Below, piece by piece: positions 34,457 to 42,769 of a stretch of 64,000 nucleotides of DNA (within the stretch, counting starts at the first letter, position 1; each line of letters begins with the position of its first letter). Below the pieces are notes generated by a model. The model was not told the DNA's origin and ran no database searches. It saw nothing but the letters and a program-made list of their open reading frames with translations. Position numbers and translations under genes: made by a program. Origin of the DNA: Psychrobacillus glaciei (GTDB taxonomy: Bacteria; Bacillota; Bacilli; Bacillales_A; Planococcaceae); assembly GCF_008973485.1 (NCBI RefSeq), contig NZ_CP031223.1:496001-560000 (forward strand), in the 5' to 3' direction.

Positions 34457-34723
34457 TTATAACTGCCATGGCCATGGCGTTTGATTCCAACGCCAGCCTA
34501 CCTCTATCGCTTGTTTGGAAGGGGCGGACATTAATGATAAAGGTCCAAATTTATTCTCATAGTGTTTGCGCACCCTTGCCGCCTCTTTTATTGCTTCTCT
34601 CCATTGTTCTAAAGCATCTAAATCATCTTGGTGAGTATCTGTGTATAAAGTTAACTCAACTACTACAAAGTCCATTTGTTGTACTTTTTTTAACAAGTCT
34701 AATCTTTCTTCGAATTCATTCAT
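34457..34723 (-). CDS. cotJB: Spore coat protein CotJB
   Basis: An 88-residue small coat protein. The family pattern is clear: RLDLLKKVQQMDFVVVELTL, YTDTHQDDLDALEQW, then a C-terminal GWRWNQTPWPWQL. The start is ATG 34723, six bases after AGAGGAAGG. The longer upstream frame runs antiparallel through cotJA sequence in another frame and is not used. The ATG overlaps the cotJA stop (ATGA) and the stop lies 15 bases before cotJC, as expected for a coupled operon. Function: coat assembly partner of CotJC; mechanism unknown. Confidence 0.93.
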   Translation of the reverse strand: MNEFEERLDLLKKVQQMDFVVVELTLYTDTHQDDLDALEQWREAIKEAARVRKHYENKFGPLSLMSAPSKQAIEVGWRWNQTPWPWQL

Positions 34724-34938
34724 GAAATTCCTTCCTCTCGCGAAAACCCATCGACAAATTGCGGCCACAGAGAACCTTGCCATAGTGCTTCCTTTGGGGA
34801 ATATTGTGGTAGGCCTGGTGGTTGAAAATTTGTGAAAATTTGTGGTGGTAAAACAAAATGCTTCACTAAAATAGGTGGACAAGGGTCTAGTGGTGACACA
34901 AAAGGTTTATAACTTCCTCGATATAATGGCTGATCCAA
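34720..34938 (-). CDS. cotJA: Spore coat associated protein CotJA
   Basis: A 72-residue, Pro- and Phe-rich protein with the CotJA signature PLDPCPPILVKHFVLPPQIF followed by FQPPGLPQYSPKEALWQGSL. The start is a TTG nine bases after AAGGAG. It is first in cotJABC and overlaps cotJB by 4 bases. A CATAGGAT-like -10 (minus strand, about 34977-34970) could belong to a SigE promoter, but the -35 is not convincing. Confidence 0.93.
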   Translation of the reverse strand: MDQPLYRGSYKPFVSPLDPCPPILVKHFVLPPQIFTNFQPPGLPQYSPKEALWQGSLWPQFVDGFSREEGIS

Positions 34939-35116
34939 ATGATATCACTCCTTCAGACTATCCTATGAAGGATGGGCACAATTGATACTAAGAGGACAAA
35001 GTGTTTATGGAAATTTTAATTGGTATAAAACAAGGGAATTATAAATCTTCTTCCAAAAGTCGCTTTCTACTTATTTAAGTAGATAGTTGCATAGATTGAA
35101 TGAAGGAGGGGTTAAA

Positions 35117-35882
35117 CTGGAAAATTCATTTCAAGAAACCGCTTTATATGAACTCCATTTTTGGTTACAAGTGCTAGGAGATCCTGGAAGATTTATTCAT
35201 GATTCTTTAGCTCCTAATGAAACAGAAAAGATTATTGCTGCAAGTTCATTTATTCATCACTTTGATCAATTACTAATGGCATCCAAACAACAATTGTTAA
35301 AAAAAGAGGAACTCATTTTTTTAGCTTAACAGACAAAAATAGTGAGTGAAGAAATTCGTGTATTTAAACTGTTTCTCATAAAAGAACATTTGGTTGGAGA
35401 AATAAAATCCTCGCTAGCTCCGTCTTTCATCAACAATATGGTGAACGAAGTAGAAGAGGCGATACGAGTATTTACCTATTTGGAACAAGGTCAGGAAGCT
35501 CCCTTAGTACATCCTTTACATTATGATTTACTTTGGATGCTGGATGCTGCCGGTCATGTGGGTGCTATTGATACAGATCTAGATGGAGTTGAAAAAAACT
35601 GAAAGAAAAAGGACAACAATTTATGAAAGACTGGGAAGATTTCTATTTAAAGGCTAATGAACTAGCATTTTTTTTCGTGCCAATGTAGAAAAATTTCCAA
35701 CATTAGATAAGTTCCATGAAGATATTGAATTGGAGATGGCTATTATTAAAGTATTTTTAAAAGAGTTGGAAGAAATGAAAATTAAAAAGGAAGCTTTAGG
35801 TACCTTTACTCCTCTTATGGCTGATCATATGGTTAGAGAAGAAACGTATTATTTTAAAAAAATTTCATTAACGGGAGTTTAG
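35117..35882 (+). pseudogene. DUF2935 gene with a nonsense codon and two homopolymer frameshifts
   Basis: Pieces align in order with the ~255-residue DUF2935 family, a helical, metal-binding-like fold. The first piece, ALYELHFWLQVLGDPGRFIH to KKEELIFLA, ends at an in-frame TAA (35327-35329). It continues in the same frame as QTKIVSEEIRVFKLFLIKEH to DLDGVEKN. A missing A in the A7 run near 35590 shifts the frame to LKEKGQQFMKDWEDFYLKA. A shift in the T8 run near 35670 then leads to RANVEKFPTLDKF..LMADHMVREETYYFKK and a TAG. The start is also damaged: CTG after AAGGAGG. Not functional unless the homopolymers are assembly errors. Confidence 0.85.
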
Positions 35883-36180
35883 ATACCATGTTTATTGAAG
35901 TTCTAGTGTGATGGACCAATAAAACAATTTATTCATATTGTTAAATGGAATTCAGAGAATTGCAAAGGTGATTATTTGTTCATCTGGGTATTTTTTAATG
36001 GCTTGATTTTCAATTTATTGTAAATATCTCGTTTTTCCTATTTAAAAGAAGGAGAATCGAAACAATAAGAAGAATTAGGTCAGTAAATAGCCTAACCCAG
36101 AGAGGGTATGTAGATGAAAAGACTAGAACGTATAAGCGCACGCTACTATTACTGAACGAATAGAATAGGAGTGATAAACA
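35883..36180 (+). other. Gap before the acyl-CoA dehydrogenase
   Basis: About 300 AT-rich bases. The only coding-like item is a 13-codon frame (36114-36155, MKRLERISARYYY) behind AGAGGG. It is too short to call and may be chance. AGGAG at about 36166-36170 is the ribosome binding site of the next gene. Confidence 0.3.
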
Positions 36181-37329
36181 TTGAGAAGGTATAGATTTGA
36201 AACAGATGAGCATGAGATGTTTCGAGCTTCGCTTAGAAAATTTCTTCAAAAAGAAGCTGTGCCTTATTATGATTCTTGGGAAAAAGAAAGAATCATTCCT
36301 ATTTCTTTTTGGAAGCAGCTTGCGGAGATGGGATTCCTTTGTCCTCAAGTAGAAGAGAAATATGGTGGTTTGGGTTTGGATTTCAGTTTCAATGTGATCA
36401 TTATAGAAGAATTAGAAAGAGTAGGAACTAGTTTAGTCGGAGTAAGCTTGCACAATGATATAGTCGTTCCGTATATGGAATCATTTTGCTCAACAGAACA
36501 GAAACAGCGCTGGCTACCTAATTGTGTGACAGGTGATACCATTACCGCAATTGCGATGACTGAGCCAGGTACCGGATCTGATTTAGCAAGTATTCAAACG
36601 TCGGCTATCCGAGAGGGTGATGACTATGTGCTGAATGGTCAAAAAACGTTCATTACAAATGGCATTAATGGGAATCTATTTCTCATTGTCGTAAAAACGG
36701 ATTCGAAAGTAGTGCCAAAACATAAAGGAATTAGCTTAATCATGGTAGAGGAAGGTACGTCTGGTTTCACTAAGGGTAAGAAGCTTGATAAAGTTGGACT
36801 TCATGCTCAAGACACAGCAGAATTGCACTTTGAAGATTGTCGCGTTCCTGCTTCTAATTTAGTAGGGGAAGAAGGGCATGGATTTGGCTATCTAATGGAA
36901 AAGTTGCAACAAGAAAGACTCGTTGTTGCCATTGCAGCACAAATCGCTTCAGAGGATATGCTTGAAGCCACTACAGAATATGTAAAATCACGTATAGTAT
37001 TTGGAAAGTCCATATCAGCCTTTCAAAATACAAAATTTAAAATTGCGGAGATGGCAACAAAAGTAGAGCTTGGAAAATCATTTCTGGAATCACTTATTGA
37101 AGACCATCTTAATGGGAAAGACGTTGTCACGAAAGTGTCGATGGCAAAATATTGGCTGACCGAAACTGCAAGAGAAATTTCCATAGAGTGTATGCAATTA
37201 CATGGTGGATACGGTTATATGGAAGAATACAAAATTGCAAGAAGATACAGAGACATACCTGTCGCATCTATTTATGCAGGAACAAATGAAATAATGAAAG
37301 TAATTATTGCTAAAAACTTAGGATTATAA
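36181..37329 (+). CDS. Acyl-CoA dehydrogenase, LCAD/IVD-like active site
   Basis: A 382-residue FAD flavoenzyme oxidising an acyl-CoA to the enoyl-CoA. The N-terminal helical domain (to ~120), beta domain with AMTEPGTGSDLASI and the C-terminal helical domain with QLHGGYGYMEEY are complete. The position of the usual catalytic Glu (YEGT in most members) is Ala here (YAGTNEIMK). Instead a Glu precedes RLV in LQQERLVVA, the arrangement of long-chain and isovaleryl-CoA dehydrogenases, so it should be active with branched or long chains. The start is a TTG after AGGAG. It is not part of an operon. The paralogue at 55359 has the ordinary YEGT. Confidence 0.9.
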   Translation: MRRYRFETDEHEMFRASLRKFLQKEAVPYYDSWEKERIIPISFWKQLAEMGFLCPQVEEKYGGLGLDFSFNVIIIEELERVGTSLVGVSLHNDIVVPYMESFCSTEQKQRWLPNCVTGDTITAIAMTEPGTGSDLASIQTSAIREGDDYVLNGQKTFITNGINGNLFLIVVKTDSKVVPKHKGISLIMVEEGTSGFTKGKKLDKVGLHAQDTAELHFEDCRVPASNLVGEEGHGFGYLMEKLQQERLVVAIAAQIASEDMLEATTEYVKSRIVFGKSISAFQNTKFKIAEMATKVELGKSFLESLIEDHLNGKDVVTKVSMAKYWLTETAREISIECMQLHGGYGYMEEYKIARRYRDIPVASIYAGTNEIMKVIIAKNLGL

Positions 37330-37417
37330 GTGAATAAATAAAGTACGGCCTCTTTTCGTTGTCTAAAGATATGGAAAAGGGGTCTTTTTGTTTTAAATCG
37401 ATACTACAATTAATTTC

Positions 37418-37447
37418 TTGAATTTATATCGCGTTATACGATATAAT
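37418..37447 (+). promoter_or_regulatory. Promoter with embedded operator of the MarR gene
   Basis: TTGAAT (37418-37423), 18 bases, TATAAT (37442-37447). The spacer and -10 contain TATATCG (37425-37431) and CGATATA (37439-37445), a palindrome whose position over the promoter fits MarR autorepression. Confidence 0.65.
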
Positions 37448-37470
37448 AAATTCATAAAGGAGAGTGCACT

Positions 37471-37893
37471 ATGAATGAACAAGTTGTAGTTAAACTAAAT
37501 CATTATTGGACGGATATTTATTTTTATTTACATTATCCACACGAAGATAAAATAACCCATCAAGCTGTACGTATACTTCAGCTTATAGAAAAAAAACAAT
37601 ATGTTGGAGTGCATGAAGTGGCTTCCTATTTACATATTTCACATAACACAGCATCAGAACATGTGAAGAGATTGTTGGAGAAAAAATATATCATCAAAGA
37701 AAAGAATCCAGAGGATCAAAGAAAAGTGATTATATGTTTATCCGAGTCAGGGAAAAACGTTCTACATAGAAATACGAGTTTAGATGAAAATAAATTGAAA
37801 ACAGTTCTAGATCAATTATCGGATCAAGAAAAAGTAATCGTAGAAAAGGCTTTAGAACTATTAAGTCAGGGTGCGAAGAAATGTATGTTTTAA
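37471..37893 (+). CDS. MarR family transcriptional regulator
   Basis: A 140-residue winged-helix regulator. The DNA-binding region carries VGVHEVASYLHISHNTASEH (about residues 50-69), then VKRLLEKKYIIKEKNPEDQR with the wing Asp-x-Arg, followed by a long C-terminal helix. A palindrome over its promoter suggests self-regulation. The downstream DUF3147 gene overlaps it by 13 bases and is therefore its probable target as well. The ligand is not known. Confidence 0.9.
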   Translation: MNEQVVVKLNHYWTDIYFYLHYPHEDKITHQAVRILQLIEKKQYVGVHEVASYLHISHNTASEHVKRLLEKKYIIKEKNPEDQRKVIICLSESGKNVLHRNTSLDENKLKTVLDQLSDQEKVIVEKALELLSQGAKKCMF

Positions 37894-38228
37894 TGAAGAT
37901 AGCAATCTCAGCTATAATTATAGGAATTGTGACAGAAGTTGCAAGAAGATTTCCTACTTATGGTGGCGTTATTGCTGCATTGCCTTTAGTTAGTTTATTA
38001 AGTATTACATGGTTATATTTCCAAGGAGAAAAAACGGAAGTATTAAGCAAATTTGCATTAGGAGTACTTTGGGGATTTCCAGCGACTGCCATGATGTTGA
38101 TAGTGATATATATAGCGTTACAAAATTCGGTTCATCTTTTAATATCCATAGGATTAGGTATTTGTGGATGGTTAGTTTTTTTATTTGTTCAGGATTTTAC
38201 TATTACTTTTGTAAGAAGACTTTTATAG
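37881..38228 (+). CDS. DUF3147 family membrane protein
   Basis: A 115-residue membrane protein of four hydrophobic helices (about 4-22, 26-46, 58-80, 86-108). The start KIAISAIIIGIVTEVARRFP, then TYGGVIAALPLVSLLS, are the DUF3147 hallmarks. It starts at ATG 37881 inside the marR coding region, so translation is coupled. Function unknown; family members are small inner-membrane proteins often next to regulators. It ends with a hairpin. Confidence 0.85.
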   Translation: MYVLMKIAISAIIIGIVTEVARRFPTYGGVIAALPLVSLLSITWLYFQGEKTEVLSKFALGVLWGFPATAMMLIVIYIALQNSVHLLISIGLGICGWLVFLFVQDFTITFVRRLL

Positions 38229-38242
38229 ATAACGAAAGGAAA

Positions 38243-38280
38243 AGGCTGAATCTAGTCTGTCGGTAACTAGATTCAACCTT
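38243..38280. terminator. Hairpin between convergent genes
   Basis: AAGG..TGAATCTAGT (38243-38256) pairs with ACTAGATTCA..CCTT (38266-38280). There are T/A runs of moderate quality. Confidence 0.65.
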
Positions 38281-38292
38281 TAAATGGAGGTA

Positions 38293-38598
38293 TTAGTTCC
38301 CGTCGTGTTTCCATGTTGTTGGAGTACCAGCTTTAGGGCAATTTGGGAATAATGCACCAGCCTCAAATTCGATTATTTCTCCGTCTTTGTCCATGTATTT
38401 TCCGGATTCTGGTACGGTTTCTCCAGAATTATGATGATGCCCCTCTGCGTGCTTCCAATAAGTAGCCACTTCTGAATCTGGACAAGAAGGGAATTTATCA
38501 CCCTTATATAATTTTTCTGTGATACCAGCTTCACACGTATATTCACCAGTTTCTTTAACTACGTCATCTGTTGAGTGCTCATACTGTTGATTGATCAT
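38293..38598 (-). CDS. YjzC-like protein with two repeated units
   Basis: A 101-residue cytoplasmic protein built from two units of about 35 residues. Unit 1 has GEYTCEAGITEKLYKGDKFP then CPDSEVATYWKH. Unit 2 has GKYMDKDGEIIEFEAGALFP then CPKAGTPTTWKH. A HHH linker lies between. Each unit has the G-x-Y..G-x-x-FP pattern of YjzC-type stress proteins plus a conserved CP and T-x-WKH. The start is ATG 38598, 6 bases after AAGGAGG. A longer frame begins inside the promoter and is dropped. A SigB-type promoter directly upstream suggests stress induction. Paired Cys and His could bind metal, which is speculative. Confidence 0.75.
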   Translation of the reverse strand: MINQQYEHSTDDVVKETGEYTCEAGITEKLYKGDKFPSCPDSEVATYWKHAEGHHHNSGETVPESGKYMDKDGEIIEFEAGALFPNCPKAGTPTTWKHDGN

Positions 38599-38637
38599 TT
38601 TGTATTCCTCCTTCACATAATAACTTACTACCATTAT

Positions 38638-38662
38638 TTACCCGTCAGATGAAAAACAAAAC
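38638..38662 (-). promoter_or_regulatory. SigB-type promoter of the YjzC-like gene
   Basis: On the minus strand: GTTTTG (38662-38657), 13 bases, GGGTAA (38643-38638), 40 bases before the ATG. It separates this gene from the DUF3307 gene just upstream. Confidence 0.65.
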
Positions 38663-38664
38663 AT

Positions 38665-39018
38665 TTAAGAATACCAATAATGTGCTATAGCTCCTAACAC
38701 AATGATATGGAATATTTGATCAGCTATAATTATGAGCCATCCCGCATCTTTTTCTTTCGCCCCCATTATATTTTTCACCCACCAAACGACAAACACCCGC
38801 TTATCCAATATGAGATGGCTCACGAAAATAAGCAAAATTGCGTTTAGAGGTAGCCAACCGTTTCCTATGTACAAAATTCCAATGATAATAACCGTATAAA
38901 CGATGCAGTGTACAAGCAAAGGCAACCACTTTTTGGACTTGTTGCGAGCCATCCAATTTGTTTGAAGTAAATAATCACCAATCAGATGCCCGATAAGCAA
39001 ATAGCTAAATACACCCAT
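38665..39018 (-). CDS. DUF3307 family membrane protein
   Basis: A 117-residue membrane protein with the DUF3307 signature at its N-terminus, LLIGHLIGDYLLQTNWMA, and hydrophobic helices at about 3-20, 33-52, 56-72 and 95-113. A second conserved block is ILLIFVSHLILDKR, with His-Asp pairs of the kind seen in membrane metal sites. The SD is AGGAGG. It could be cotranscribed with the YjzC-like gene 66 bases downstream, although that gene has its own promoter. Function unknown. Confidence 0.85.
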   Translation of the reverse strand: MGVFSYLLIGHLIGDYLLQTNWMARNKSKKWLPLLVHCIVYTVIIIGILYIGNGWLPLNAILLIFVSHLILDKRVFVVWWVKNIMGAKEKDAGWLIIIADQIFHIIVLGAIAHYWYS

Positions 39019-39145
39019 CTACCTTAATCCTCCTATTCGTCTATAGAAAAACTTATCTATATTGTAAATTACATGTTCCGTGCTACTATTATCATACTAA
39101 CACTATTATGAATCAATTTATTTTTTCCTAGAAAGGATTATATTT

Positions 39146-40291
39146 ATGCACGATAATAAAGAACCAATCATTTTAAATGAGCATGAACATTTAGATTCGA
39201 ATAAAATGCTGTCGATTATTTTTGATTATATGTCACAGATCTCTTTAGAAACAAACCACGAAAAGTTATTAATGAAAATGGCTGATTTAGGAAAAGAACT
39301 AGTTCTAGCAGACCGGTGTACCGTTTGGTTGCATAATCCACTGGAAAATAATATTTGGACAGTAGTAGCTCATGGGATAGAAAAAATCATTGTCCCGGAA
39401 AATAGTGGCTTAATCGGTCACTGTGTTATAACTGGAAAAGCAATGATTGTAGAAGATGCCTACTTGGATAAACGTTTTAACCAAGAGGTAGATCAAGAAA
39501 CTGGATATAGAACTCGTTCTATATTGTGTATACCTTTTCATAACACAAAAGGGGAAGTAATAGGAGCTTTTCAAGCAATAAATAAAATGACTGCTAGTAG
39601 GAAATTTAATGATAAAGATCTTGAAATATTATCCCTTGCAGCTTCTTATGCTAGTAAGTCTTTAGAGTCATCTATTCTCATGTATGAACTAATTGAAACG
39701 CAAAAAGAGATGATTGAAACAATGGGAGAAATAGGTGAAAGCCGATCACAAGAGACTGGTAATCATGTAAAAAGGGTCGCGAAATATTCGTACCTTTTAG
39801 CTATTCTTGCAGGACTATCTGAAGAAGAAGCGCTACTGTTGAAACATGCTTCTCCAATGCATGATATAGGAAAAGTTGCTACACCGGATCGTATCTTACT
39901 TAAGCCAGGCAAGTTAACAGAAGATGAATATGAAATTATGAAGCAGCATGCCGTGATTGGATACAATGTATTTAAGCATTCAAGACGTGACTTGCTTCGA
40001 GCTGCTGCTACTATTGCACACGAACATCACGAAAAATGGGATGGCACTGGCTATCCAAATGGATTAAGTGGTGAAGCTATTCATATTTTTGGACGAATTA
40101 CAGCCATAGCGGATGTATTTGATGCATTAGGAAGCGATCGTGTATATAAAAAAGCTTGGCAAATGGACGATATTATTCACTACATGATCGAGCAACAAGG
40201 AAAGCAATTTGATCCAATATTAACTCAATTATTTATTGATCATGTCGATGAATTTATTAAGATTAGCGATCAATACCATGACCAAATGTAG
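39146..40291 (+). CDS. GAF-HD-GYP cyclic-di-GMP phosphodiesterase
   Basis: A 381-residue cytoplasmic signalling enzyme. A GAF sensor (about 25-180: LADRCTVWLHNPLENNIWTV, GLIGHCVITGKAMIVEDAY) is followed by a complete HD-GYP domain (195-375). The latter has GNHVKRVAKYS, the metal-binding HDIGK, the stretch LTEDEYEIMKQHAVIGYNVF, HHEKWDGTGYPNGLSG and ITAIADVFDAL. All HD and GYP residues are present, so hydrolysis of c-di-GMP (to pGpG/GMP) is expected. The next gene, a class III cyclase, starts 9 bases after its stop, with the stop forming part of the SD (TAGGAG). The signal sensed by GAF is unknown. Confidence 0.92.
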   Translation: MHDNKEPIILNEHEHLDSNKMLSIIFDYMSQISLETNHEKLLMKMADLGKELVLADRCTVWLHNPLENNIWTVVAHGIEKIIVPENSGLIGHCVITGKAMIVEDAYLDKRFNQEVDQETGYRTRSILCIPFHNTKGEVIGAFQAINKMTASRKFNDKDLEILSLAASYASKSLESSILMYELIETQKEMIETMGEIGESRSQETGNHVKRVAKYSYLLAILAGLSEEEALLLKHASPMHDIGKVATPDRILLKPGKLTEDEYEIMKQHAVIGYNVFKHSRRDLLRAAATIAHEHHEKWDGTGYPNGLSGEAIHIFGRITAIADVFDALGSDRVYKKAWQMDDIIHYMIEQQGKQFDPILTQLFIDHVDEFIKISDQYHDQM

Positions 40292-40300
40292 GAGTTGACC

Positions 40301-42106
40301 ATGCAAAAAACAATTCACTTCCAAGATGAAAGAATCTTTCATATTCCTGTTGAAGAAATGTGGACATTGCTTGCAGATACAAATCACTTAAATAATTTTA
40401 TAGGATTGTTTCCAGTACAATTTGCCCCGTTTTCCTATAATGATGGAAAGCTAATTCGACAAGCTAAAGCAACTGCGTTAGGTGGAGTTAAAATAGCTTG
40501 GAAAGAGCATACATTTGAATGGGAACGGAATCATTATTATTCTATAGAACGAGTCTACACAAATGGGCCTATAGAACGAGCGCTTTGGCATGTGATTTTA
40601 GAGCCGCGAGAAGAACAGGAAACTTTACTTATACTAAAAGGGGAGTTTATCTGTCGAAATCTTATTGGCAAGTTGTCTTTGAAAAATATTATTATTCCTC
40701 AGCTTAAAAAGACGTTTCAATATGTGTTAGAATTCGAGAAAAATGGTACAGTCGATTTTCCTCGTCCACAAACTAAGCAGTCCATTATAGTTGAAGAAAA
40801 TCGTCTTTCTATACTAGCAGTCAAACTGGATGGTATTTTTTTAAACCAAGAGATGAGTGCGCAGCTTATGCACACAATACGAACTTACAATGAAGACGAA
40901 ATAACAAGTATGAAGCCGTATCAATGGGCAGAAACTTATCATTATAATAGAAAAGAAACGGTTGAACTATTTCTTTTAGCTACAAAGTTGGGCATACTCG
41001 ATCAAGAATGGTCTCTTATGTGTCCGAATTGTCGTGTTCCAAAAGGGCAGACAAGTAGTTTAAAACATTTAGATAGTACGGTTCATTGCGATTTGTGCGG
41101 AGTTGACTATGAGCTCAATTTCGATCGTTATATTGAAATGCGTTTTTCTGTCAATCCTTCCATCCGTAAAACAAAAAGAGAATTATTTTGCGTGAATGGA
41201 CCTATGAATTCACCACATGTACTTGCACAATTTCGCATTTTACCTAATACGACGAAAAATTTGAAAATTCCCATTTGGGGACGAGAGGTTCGCCTTCGAG
41301 TATTAAAATATAATCATTTGTTAGAGGTAAGTACATATAAAACCGAAGAAGAAGTGTGTATAACATACAGAGAAAGTGGTTTTACACAAAGTTTGGTTTC
41401 CGGATCGTCCAATATACAGATTGGAAATAAAACGGATGAAGAAATTGTATTAGTAATAGAAGAAGTAGAGTGGGATCGTTTTGCACTAACAGCAAGAGAA
41501 GTAACTTCTTTGCAATTATTTCGTGATTTGTTTGCGGCAGAAGTATTATCACCTGACCAGCAGATAGGTGTTTCAAATATAGCAGTGCTATTTACGGATT
41601 TAAAAGGCTCTACAAGACTTTATGAGTCTATTGGTGATGCTCTTGCATATGCTGATGTGAAAAAGCACTTCGATTATTTAAAGCAACATATTCAACAAAA
41701 TGGTGGTGCAGTTATAAAAACTATTGGCGATTCTGTTATGGCAACCTTCACAGAAACGAAAGACGCATGGAATGCCGCTGTTTCAATTCAACAACATATC
41801 CAGGAGATAAATAAGCAGTTGTCCCAAGACATTCTTGTGAAAATTGGTTTTCATTCTGGACCAGTGATTGCGGTGAATGCAAATGAAATTCTAGATTACT
41901 TTGGTAGAACAGTTAATATGGCAGCTCGTATTCAGCAGGAAAGTCAAGGGAATGATATCGTTATGAGTAAAGAGGTATATGAGGATTTGTTATTAGATAC
42001 AAATTTTAGAGTGATGAATTCTTCACTAAAGATAGAAACGTTCAAGAAGCACCTGCAAGGATTAGAAGAGGATTCCTCCTTGATTAGAGTAATAATAGAT
42101 TCGTAA
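40301..42106 (+). CDS. Class III adenylate cyclase with SRPBCC-like and zinc-ribbon N-terminus
   Basis: A 601-residue cytoplasmic cyclase. An N-terminal SRPBCC/START-like ligand pocket (1-150) is followed by a helical DUF5939-like region, a CxxC-CxxC zinc ribbon (C241, C244, C263, C266), a beta-rich middle and a C-terminal catalytic domain (about 425-595). The two metal Asp residues are D433 (FTDLKGST) and D477 (TIGDSVM). The adenine-selecting pair K473 and D532 (LDYFGRTVNMAAR) and the transition-state N539 and R543 are all present, so ATP is the predicted substrate. ATG 40301 is chosen with GGAG 6 bases upstream. It is cotranscribed with the HD-GYP gene. What the SRPBCC domain binds is unknown. 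Confidence 0.9.
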   Translation: MQKTIHFQDERIFHIPVEEMWTLLADTNHLNNFIGLFPVQFAPFSYNDGKLIRQAKATALGGVKIAWKEHTFEWERNHYYSIERVYTNGPIERALWHVILEPREEQETLLILKGEFICRNLIGKLSLKNIIIPQLKKTFQYVLEFEKNGTVDFPRPQTKQSIIVEENRLSILAVKLDGIFLNQEMSAQLMHTIRTYNEDEITSMKPYQWAETYHYNRKETVELFLLATKLGILDQEWSLMCPNCRVPKGQTSSLKHLDSTVHCDLCGVDYELNFDRYIEMRFSVNPSIRKTKRELFCVNGPMNSPHVLAQFRILPNTTKNLKIPIWGREVRLRVLKYNHLLEVSTYKTEEEVCITYRESGFTQSLVSGSSNIQIGNKTDEEIVLVIEEVEWDRFALTAREVTSLQLFRDLFAAEVLSPDQQIGVSNIAVLFTDLKGSTRLYESIGDALAYADVKKHFDYLKQHIQQNGGAVIKTIGDSVMATFTETKDAWNAAVSIQQHIQEINKQLSQDILVKIGFHSGPVIAVNANEILDYFGRTVNMAARIQQESQGNDIVMSKEVYEDLLLDTNFRVMNSSLKIETFKKHLQGLEEDSSLIRVIIDS

Positions 42107-42150
42107 AAGGATACTTTTCTTCTTTATTGGAGGAAAGTATCCTTTTTTCA
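42105..42150 (+). terminator. Terminator of the HD-GYP/cyclase operon
   Basis: AAAGGATACTTTTCT pairs with AGGAAAGTATCCTTT around TCTTTATTGG, then T6. Confidence 0.85.
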
Positions 42151-42311
42151 CGTCTGTCGATTAGCCATTTTCTTACACAAAATACTTGTAAGAAAAGCAT
42201 AAAATCTTCTTTAGAATTTGTTTGTTTTCGTTTTGGTTTGGACGAAGGTACAATTTCGGGCACACATCGTTTTTTTATTACGCATAGTATAGAACGGATT
42301 TTTTATATAAT

Positions 42312-42460
42312 GCGTCTTAGTGACCGCCGGGATTTCCGCTCTAGGCGGACGCTTTCCGAGGGGGGAGCGATGAGCCAGCACCGTCGCATGTGCGCCGCTT
42401 GTGCGGTCTCATCTGTCTCCCTGATCCCTTCGGAGTCGCCGCCTGCCGCTGCAATCCAGC
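42312..42460 (+). repeat. ~125-bp GC-rich intergenic element, copy 2
   Basis: Starts GCGTCTTAG, then GATTTCCGCTCTAGGCGGAC, GGGGGAGCGATGAGCC, a central palindromic part, TCATCTGTCTCC and GGAGTCGCCGCCTG..GCAATCCAGC. The reverse complement of 42770-42898 begins with the same GCGTCTTAG, so the two form an inverted pair about 310 bases apart. A 114-codon frame across it is judged spurious. Confidence 0.75.
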
Positions 42461-42769
42461 ATATTTGCTAGCTATTCAGTTTCACTTTTCAATCTTAACT
42501 GTATTATCTGAAGTGAAATCCAATAAATGGATGATAGAGACAAATCACATGATGAACACGACAAATTTCTCATAATAAAGTTTTAACATGGCGTGAGATG
42601 CACTGATTAATTGCACGCACTCTTAACAACGTGTACTAACAAAAAAACCTCTATTCTTGTGGCACTTTTTAATATTTAGTTGGAAAAAAGGGAAGTTTAG
42701 TTGAAAAAGAAATTATTCTTCTCCTTTTTATACACAATTACCCAACTCAGAATAACTAGTAAGCTCTAG
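42461..42769. other. Spacer inside the inverted repeat pair, no gene seen
   Basis: AT-rich sequence with short imperfect repeats, such as GCACTGATTAATTGCACGCAC near 42600. I find no frame with a ribosome binding site and no transposase remnant. Confidence 0.4.

Noticed and set aside
36114-36155. 13-codon frame before the acyl-CoA dehydrogenase
   Set aside because: Too short to support; the SD is mediocre and there is no run of codons that would suggest an attenuator.
42127-42575. Frames of 114 and 61 codons in the repeat block
   Set aside because: They are created by the GC-rich element and are not conserved as protein in the other copies.
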